DNA from: Taxillus chinensis
Taxonomy: Eukaryota; Streptophyta; Magnoliopsida; Santalales; Loranthaceae
Length of the DNA: 64,000 bases
Assembly (NCBI GenBank): GCA_023512835.1
Contig: CM042088.1
Span: 682,001 to 746,000 of the forward strand
Reading direction: 5' to 3'
Under the pieces are notes generated by a model. It searched no databases. It was not told the DNA's origin and worked only from the letters and a program-made list of their open reading frames with translations. The translations under genes and the position numbers were made by a program. Position 1 is the stretch's first letter. Each line of letters opens with the position of its first letter. Shown piece after piece: positions 57,202 through 64,000 of this stretch.

Positions 57202-58816
57202 ATCATCACTCTTCACCGTCGTATAGTAATCAACACAGGTCAGGTCCAATAAAGAGTGCTTCATAGGCACAAGTCCGCACGGTGGTGTCCCTAACAATAT
57301 AGCTATTGAAAGCAGAAAGTTCAACTGAGCTGGCTCCTGTAGTCATAGTGCGCAGTGGTACCATTAGTGTGGTGGTGGTAGTAGCGGCTGGTTTAGTAGG
57401 GGAAGCGGGCATGGTATACTCAGCCATACTTGGATGGGTTATTGAGGGACCATGTTGAGTGGAGGATGAGGTTTGGCCTGGAGTAGCCAGATGTGTCTTC
57501 ATGTGGGTTCCGATGGGCACATCATCATCATCAGAATCAGTGTGCACACTTTCGCCCACAAGTATAGGTAGCTTCATGTCGCGGTTGTGGAGAAGGAGAA
57601 GGTTGAGGTGAAGTAGTATGAGGTGCCGTAGGACTGGGAGCAGGACTGGTTGAGGTTATAGGTTCATCAATGGGAACCGGCTCAGGTCTGTCCTTAGAAA
57701 TCTTTTGAGGTGGCTTCATGGTGAGAGTGATCTCTCCACGATCCAGTCGGCTGCAGGCTTCGAAGATAGGACCCATAGTTTTAAGAAATCCCTCATGATG
57801 ATTCTTGTACGCCTCCTTTATGTCTTCACTGTGGTTCTCAATGTGTTTAAACCCTTCAGTGCTTACTCTGATGAGGGATTCCAGTTCAGTCTTGACCCTT
57901 TCTAACTCAAAGTTAGAAAGTTCAACTTCATTTCTGAGCTTCTCCATTCCCTCCTCCACTGCAAAAAACCGTCCCTCGACTGCTTGAATGGTAGGTGTGA
58001 AATTTAACAGTCCAGACGTGGTCAGTTTTTCCAATACCTTGTCAGCAATACAGTCCACTTCCTCAGCAGTAAAGGAGCGCAAGTGAGAGGTGGAAGCTAA
58101 TGGAATGGTTGATGGGATATGGGAGGTTAAGTCCTCACTCCTCTGAGTGACCACTTGATGAGTCTCCGATTCAAGTGGCGTGGTCATCTCAGGCACCTCT
58201 ACATGCTCAGAAGCAGGTGGTACTTCCTCTGCATCAGAGTCACTTTCGGCTTCAACAATAGGTGCCTCCTCCTCTTCCTCAGCATTCTTAGCCATCTCAG
58301 CATCATGGGGAGTTAATATGTCAGGAGTTTCGCCCATGATAGGAGATGGGGCAACCATCGAGATAGCTTCCACTGGGTCTCTCCTCACAAGACCCTGCTC
58401 TACCAACCAACTGATTAGATGGTCTCTATCTACCATCTGCTTGCCAAAGGTTATCCATACCTTCCTCAACTTAGTGGGGGTCATGTGAGCTTTGTCATAC
58501 TCAACATAAGAGTCCTCTAGCTCAGACTGTCCAAGAGAACTTAGCAGAACAGGTAATGTACCCCTAACTTCTGGGGTTTCCAGTACAGGTGACTGGCCTC
58601 CAGTTGTAGGCTCTCTTATCTCTGCATTATTACTGGGCCTATCAACAGGATGAGCTTCCTCTGGTATAGGATCAGTGCGGAAACAAGTTCGGACAATGTT
58701 CTCCATCACTTCAGCTATATGGACCGTTGCAGTAGACACAGAGGATGCTCAAGAAGTCTGAGGACCAGGTGCTGCTCGACTTGGTCTAGGAGCTGGTGCT
58801 CTTACATAACTTGCAG
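57202..58816 (-). pseudogene. Unrecognised acidic, coiled-coil protein frame (copy B, cleaner version)
   Basis: Not recognised. A 400-codon frame (58739-57537) without a clear ATG at its start (first codon GTG after an in-frame TGA), so it is probably the 3' part of a longer frame that once continued across 58740-58816 and is cut by the Athila LTR. Features: acidic EEEEEAPIVEAESDSDAEE, helix-rich FTAEEVDCIADKVLEKL, KLRNEVELSNFELERVKTEL and IKEAYKNHHEGFLKTMG, then Pro/Ser-rich PSPTAPHTTSPQPSPSPQP. A one-base shift near 57577 links it to KLPILVGESVHTDSDDDD and a Thr-rich end at 57230. No catalytic motif. It could be an accessory frame of an older retroelement or a captured gene fragment. Confidence 0.5.
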
Positions 58817-60140
58817 TGTTGATAGGATTGCATCCTATCTATATTTTGCATGAGTTTTAATATTTATTTCCCCTATTTTATCCTTTATTTGCATGGTTTG
58901 GGAACTTTGTTTCCCGTTTTACCCCTAGTCTTGTTTTGGAGTTTTTGTAGTGTTTTCTCTATTTTTGGCAGGAATCGAGATCAATGTAGGGGAAGTTGGA
59001 TTTTATGGTCAATATTTGAATGGAGTTTTGGAAAGCAGAAAGAGAAGATCGATATATAGTCGATGTATGATCAATGTGTAAAGTTCTTTCTGTCTGGTTG
59101 ACGCGCTATGGAAGATCGATGTGGCTCAATGTAGATCGATGCCAACATTTAATGTAACTGGCCGACACGAGAATGCGGTTGATGTGGCTCGATGTGGTTC
59201 GCTTTGGATCGATGTGAAGGCTGGTCGACCTGAGATAATGATCAACACAGTCAATGTGCTTTGGTAAATGATCAACGTGGGTTATTTGTGTTCGATTTGG
59301 GCTCTAATGTTTTAAACCCTATTATTTAATTACAACAACTTGTGTTTTTGGTAGAGGGGGTGACGGCAGACGATTTCTCTTGGTTGTTTTCTGTATCTTT
59401 GATAGAAGAACATTCATTGATTGTAAGAACAGTTTATGTTAATTGAACTTTGTGCTTTGATTTGTCAACCCTTTTAATGGAATTTATATTTATTTTGATT
59501 GTTGTTATGACAAGCATGATAGGCTAAGTTTCCATTCTAGGGAGGAAGTCTTAGGGCTGGATTACTCCTGTCATGATTTTAATGGCTTAATATCTTCTAA
59601 ATGGTTATAACATTGGATTTGCTTTGGTTGGGTGCATAATGCTCTCATCTTACAAAGGTTGATGGAGAGAATTGATTTTAGTGTGATTAGCTGAAATACA
59701 ACTAAAGCTTGATAAAGAAGAGTGAGGAATGAACAAACCCATTTAACTTTATTATATCAACCTAAAGGTGTGTATCACGGGAAAAGGGTATTACATTTAA
59801 AGGAAGATTAATCTTAATGTGACCAGATAGGAAGAATAAATTATTGGTAAAACATAGAGAAATTCAGCTCTATTGGCTTCATCCCTAGACTCTCATATCG
59901 TCGTCATTACATTGTTATATTTCTCCATTTGTCAAATTGTTAGTTTGAATAACTTTGTTTAATTCATATAAGTATTTGAACAAAATACATGATTTCCCAA
60001 ACATATTTAGAGTTTGCCAATCTTAGTGCTTATTAATTAATATAATTAATCCTCGAGGGATCAATACACTGAGGTCGAGATATACCTCTCTTTATTACTT
60101 GACCTGTGCACTGCAGTAAGCCGTAAAATTTCTTCGATCA
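58817..60140 (+). repeat. 5' LTR of the Athila-like element (copy B)
   Basis: Counterpart of 31444-32765. The PBS TGGTGCCATTGCCAGGGA follows from 60147. Confidence 0.65.
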
Positions 60141-60146
60141 AGTTTT

Positions 60147-60164
60147 TGGTGCCATTGCCAGGGA
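60147..60164 (+). promoter_or_regulatory. Primer binding site of the Athila-like element (copy B)
   Basis: Asp-tRNA type site as in copy A, seven bases after the LTR edge. Confidence 0.75.
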
Positions 60165-60348
60165 TTAATTGTGTTAAGTCTGAAGAACATTAAGACTAAG
60201 AATAATATTTGTGCTTTGGGTTGTTTGTATTGTGTTTTTGCAATTTAATTTCTTTTACTTCTTTGTTGAGCAATATCACCGGGTTTCTTTTCTTTTCTTT
60301 GTTCTGTTTTGCAGTTACTTTCATTCACTTCAGTGTTTCCTTCAGTGT

Positions 60349-62556
60349 ATGCATCGATCTCGATTGCGAGAATTAATGCCATTTGATTTAAAACCTGAAA
60401 GGACATTGAGAGCCAGGTTAAGACAGAAGCAGTGTGATCAAACAGAAGTTAACCATACTAGCATCTTTGTTCTAGATAGTATGGCAGAAGGGTAGGTTCA
60501 TAATGGAGAGACTCACAATGGAGATACTCAACCAAGGACTTTGATGGATTTTGCTAGACCATCTATCTCTGATCATTATTCAGGCATTCATAGGCAGCCA
60601 GTGCAAGCAGCTAATTTTGAGCTGAAGCCCGCTCTAATTCATATGGTTAGTCAGCAGCAATATGGAGGCATGGCTGTTGAGGATCCGCATGGTCATTTAC
60701 ACCATTTTCTGGAAATATGTGATACCTTAAAGATGAATGGTGTTTCTGAAGATGCTCCAAGGCTTAAACTCTTTCCTTTTTCTCTTAAGGATAGAGCTAA
60801 GCAATGGCTTCATTCACTACAACCAGGCAGCATTCACACATGGGCTGATCTTGCAGACAAATTCTTATCTAAGTTCTTTCCCCCAGTTAAGTTGATACAG
60901 TTGAGAGGAGGGATTGGGGTTTTTCAACAAAAAGATACTGAATCTCTTTATGAAGCGTGGGAAAGATTCAAGGATCTAGTACGCCGATGCCCACTAGATG
61001 GGTTGCCAGAATGGTTTCAGATTCAGTCTTTGTTTGTGGGTTTAACACCTCAAATGAAGGGAAATGTTGATGCAGCAGCAGGAGGGGCTTTTATGTTAAA
61101 AGAACTAGCTGAAGCAAGGGAGCTATTAGAGAGAATGGCTCTTAATAATTATCAATGGCCAAATGAGCGAGGTCCTGTTCCTAGCAAGAGTATAGCTGCA
61201 ATGACTGATAATCAGTTGGGTGAACTCACAAATTAAGTGGATCTTCTTACACAACACATGACAGCTATGGTAGTGAGAATGGGAGGTCCTATTGATAACA
61301 CAGTTTTGGAGACAAATTCTTCTACCATGATTCCAGTGGAGGAGGCTTTGTATGTGGGAGGCAAGGGGTATTATCAGAAGTAGAATATTCATGGTGGCCC
61401 ACCTCCACAGACTTATCATCCAAGCAACAGGAATCATGAGAATTTTTCATGGTCAAATCAGAAGAATACTTTAAACCCTCATCCATTTCCTTCCACACCA
61501 CTAGGGATTGTACAACAGCCATCTCAACCTCAACAGTTTCAGTCACAGCAGCAATACCAACAACAGCCTGGAAAGGAGAAGGCTACTGATGATGAGATGA
61601 AGCAATTTTTCTATAAATTTGCACAGCAAACCCACTCCCAACTTGAGAGCACAGATGTTAAGCTCAATGAAATGAAAGTCGGGATGAATGATTTAGGTAC
61701 TGCAGTAAAAGGGTTGGAGTAACAAATGGGGCAACTTGCCAATATAGTTAATGCACGGCAAAAAGGATCTTTCCCCAATAATACTAAAGTGAATCCAAAG
61801 GAATATTGCAAGGCAGTTACATTAAGAAGTGGAAAAGAGTTGTCATCCCAAGTTAATAAGGAATTACCACAACCAGTTACTGAACAGCTCGAACACGAAG
61901 TAGAGGAAGGATCAGGGCAGAATACAAGAGAAATAATACCTGAAGATGAAATAGTAGAGGAGACTTCCAAGCCTATTGAAGAGAGGTTTGAGGATTATCA
62001 ACCGGGTATTCGATTTGTAGACAAACCTCCTGTTTTGAAGACACCTCTACCATTTCCACAAAGAGTTAAGAAACAAATGGTGGATGCAGGTTTCGCTAAG
62101 TTTTTGGAACTTTTCAAGAAACTGGAGATTAATATCCCTCTTGTATATGTGCTACAGAGTATGCCTAAAGCAGCAAAGTATTTAAAAGACTTTGTATCTC
62201 AAAGAAGGAGGCTAGAAGATTGTGAAACAGTCACTCTAACCAGGGAAACTAGTGCTATTGTCCAACATGTCTTGCCTCCAAAGTTGAAAGACCCTGGGAG
62301 TTTTACTCTTCCTTGTACTATTGGAGAATCACAGTTCACACGGGCTTTATGTAATCTTGGAGCAAGCATAAATTTAATGCCACTTGCAGTCTATCAGCTG
62401 TTGGGTTTAACTGGGATGAAACCTACTTCTATTTCATTATAGTTAGCAGACAAATCAGCAAGAAAGCCTGAAGGAATTATTGAAGATGTACTAGTCAAGG
62501 TGGATAAATTCATATTTCCAGCAGATTTTGTGATTCTTGATATGGAGAATGATAAA
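60349..62556 (+). pseudogene. Athila-like gag-protease, single frame broken by Gln-to-stop changes (copy B)
   Basis: From MHRSRLRELMPFDLKPERTL at 60349 one frame runs to the truncation at 62556. Gag core: ALIHMVSQQQYGG, HLHHFLEICDTLKMNGVSED, LKLFPFSLKDRAKQWLHSL, FLSKFFPPVKLIQLRGGIG, ESLYEAWERFKDLVRRCP, NVDAAAGGAFM. Then a Q-rich linker and the protease with ALCNLGASINLMPLAVY. Stops follow MAEG, ELTN, YYQK, KGLE and TSISL. In nearly all of them Gln is expected, so single C-to-T changes explain them. The protease Asp is Asn. Sequence after DMENDK no longer matches the expected protease continuation. Confidence 0.87.
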
Positions 62557-62807
62557 GGGATACAACTGGAAACCTCAAGGTTTCTCCACATATCCACATA
62601 TTAAATTCACAACCAAAACTCCCCTGGAAACCTCAAGGTTTCTCCACGTGGCCCTACCACAAACTAATCCTAATGAATCCAACTACGAAACGAACAGCGC
62701 AGACGCCCCAACGGCCCCCAGGGTCCTCTGCCCCGAGAACGAACTTGAAATCCCTTGACCCCAGACTCAACATCATATCCAAACGAAATATGCCATTGAA
62801 GGCCAAC

Positions 62808-62837
62808 ATCCATATAGGAGATCACACCTATATGGAT
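62808..62837 (-). promoter_or_regulatory. Conserved LTR hairpin (right-edge LTR)
   Basis: Perfect ATCCATATAGG / CCTATATGGAT stem with loop AGATCACA, followed by the longest AT run in the window. Confidence 0.85.
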
Positions 62838-62838
62838 T

Positions 62839-62839
<1 letters not shown>

Positions 62840-62898
<59 letters not shown>
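62840..62898. repeat. (AT)n microsatellite, about 59 bp
   Basis: Pure TA run next to the hairpin, the same hairpin-plus-AT arrangement in which the left duplication breakpoint lies. Confidence 0.95.
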
Positions 62899-62902
<4 letters not shown>

Positions 62903-63155
62903 AACAATCTACGATTTCGTCTACCATAGGGCCTAATCCTGGAATGGGTACTAGAAGAGACAGAACCCCTACCTCAGGAATATTCTCCTTGCTCTTGCTC
63001 CCACACTAGTCATCGTCCACCCACACGAGTCACCCTAGCAGCGACGATCAAGAACTCTCTCTCTCTCCCTCTCTGCGACGGCTGCGGCGACTGACAACAA
63101 AAACCCTAAACCTAAAACAAAAAGAGCTCCTCCTCCTTATATAGACACCTCACTT

Positions 63156-63249
63156 ATCAAAATGACGTAGTTTTGATAGGTGAAACCCATCATCAAAACG
63201 ACGTAGTTTTGATAAATGAAACCCACCATCAAAACGACGTAGTTTTGAT
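63156..63249 (-). promoter_or_regulatory. Three ACGT-core palindromes upstream of a TATA box
   Basis: Copies at 63156-63177 (one base changed, AATGACGT), 63192-63213 and 63228-63249, at 36-bp intervals, next to TTATATAGAC at 63138. Copy number is one, two or three in different LTRs. Confidence 0.7.
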
Positions 63250-63685
63250 AAATGAAACATGTAATTACCACTCGGCTCCCATACAGGACAAAATACCCAG
63301 AATTCAAACATGGTCCTTTAAGAAAAGATGATCAACATAATAAAACGAAGAAGACGGTGCAAAAACATGGCTGCATGTGACAAAGACCATTATCACGTGC
63401 AAGCTCCAAATGCCCTAGGATTTTGCCACAAGCTTTAGAACTAAGTCTGGAAGGCTCTCATGCAAAAACATCACTGCATGTGACAAAGCCATTGTCACGT
63501 GCATTGTCACGTGCACCCTCTAAATGTGTCCTCTGGGGCTCATCTCTTGCCTCATGCTTGTTCATCAACAAATAAGGTGTTCTAGCTAATGTGTGTGGGA
63601 ATAAAACTCCAAAAAAACCGACAATTGCCACCCAAAAGGCAAAACTGTGACTAACTCCTCACATCCCAAAACACCGGTCATTACA

Positions 63686-63822
63686 TACCACAAGGCCAAA
63701 ACCCTGGGATAGTTTTAAGGAAGAACAGAACCCCTACCTTAGAAGGATCCTCCTCGCACTTGCTTCCACGCTAAATGCCGTCCACCCACGCGAATCACCA
63801 CAATAGCGATCAGGAGAAGGTC

Positions 63823-63864
<42 letters not shown>

Positions 63865-64000
63865 ATCTCTCTCTCTGTCTCTCTCTCTCTCTGCGGCGGC
63901 TGTGATGGATGACAGAATGAAGAACCCTAAACCTAAGAACAAGTGACCTCCACCTCTTTATGTAAACCTTACTTATCAAAACGACGTATTTTTGATAAAT
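63686..64000 (-). mobile_element. Second related LTR fragment, running off the window
   Basis: Begins mid-LTR at the CAGAACCCCTACC leader region, then CT run (63822-63890), AACCCTAAACC, TATA-like TTATGTAAAC and one palindrome (63975-63996). No left LTR edge is visible, so it is truncated against the preceding LTR end. Confidence 0.6.

Larger units (their letters stand above)
35171..62556. repeat. Copy B of the 27.4-kb tandem duplication
   Basis: Collinear with 7759-35171. The first 8.7 kb (to about 43.85 kb) has many CAG/CTG losses relative to copy A. The remainder is mostly cleaner than copy A, with short dirty patches (47640-47830, 50811-50880, 52110-52620, 53110-53200). It ends at the same Athila base as copy A (GATAAA), followed by different sequence. 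Confidence 0.93.
62557..63685 (-). mobile_element. Fragment of a related chromovirus LTR, minus orientation
   Basis: Ends GGTCATTACA at 63685, like the solo LTR end. Contains the hairpin (62808-62837), a long AT run (62840-62898), a short CT run, TATA, three ACGT palindromes (63156-63249) and CACGTG-type inverted repeats (about 63375-63400, 63475-63515). The left end is not a TGTCACG edge, so the LTR is truncated at or near the Athila boundary. A 24-bp direct repeat (62566-62589, 62624-62647) lies near the boundary. Confidence 0.7.

Noticed and set aside
1..64000. Host protein genes, tRNA or rRNA genes
   Set aside because: Apart from the trapped unrecognised frame, I found no frame or RNA that could not be explained as retrotransposon sequence; the tRNA-like matches are short primer binding sites.

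Overview
The window looks like intergenic heterochromatin of a flowering plant. Everything I can identify is LTR retrotransposon sequence: tRNA-iMet and tRNA-Asp type primer binding sites, Ty3/gypsy chromovirus polyproteins of Tekay/Del type, an Athila-type gag-protease, a Ty1/copia gag, a TRIM-like miniature element and solo LTRs. I see no intact host gene, rRNA, tRNA or CRISPR array. Nearly every reading frame is broken, so most coding entries are pseudogenes. Lineage names rest on reading motifs, not on a search.

Layout. 1-3232: decayed minus-strand copia 5' end (COP: gag, PBS, part of an LTR), preceded by a degenerate array of an 8-bp unit. 3233-5633: plus-strand solo LTR lying head to head with the next element. 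5656-29821: minus-strand chromovirus OUT (TSD AACCA). OUT has three nested insertions. Its 3' LTR carries a complete chromovirus, IN (6482-15991, TSD GGTAT), and a solo LTR (17132-18951, TSD CAAGT). Its 5' LTR carries a composite, CHIM (26489-29551, TSD ACGAA), which joins a TRIM to the 3' end of a plus-strand chromovirus. 29827-31443: an unrecognised minus-strand frame trapped between OUT and the next insertion. 31444-35171: plus-strand Athila-like element (LTR, PBS, gag, start of protease), truncated. From 35171 the block 7759-35171 is repeated in the same order and orientation up to 62556 (copies A and B, about 27.4 kb each). 62557-64000 holds fragments of two more related LTRs.

The two 27.4-kb copies share all nested insertions and most nonsense mutations, so if the duplication is real it is younger than all of them. 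Most differences between the copies are not random. They fall at CAG/CTG (the plant CHG methylation context), where one copy reads CG, CCG, TTG or a deletion. The main corrupted stretch runs continuously from about 23.9 kb to 43.9 kb, across the A/B junction, with smaller patches elsewhere. Outside it, left copy A plus right copy B would make one complete block. Many frameshifts may therefore be consensus errors, and the duplication itself needs checking against reads.

The chromovirus LTR subfamilies share an architecture although their sequences have diverged. They have paired inverted repeats, then a palindrome with an ACGT core just upstream of a TATA box, then a GA-rich tract. In the transcribed region follow an 11-bp-stem hairpin and a subfamily-specific minisatellite, and an AATAAA lies near the far end. 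This implies a repeated (R) region of about 1.2 kb. These conserved LTR structures, and the composite CHIM element with a matching target site duplication, are the most biologically interesting content.
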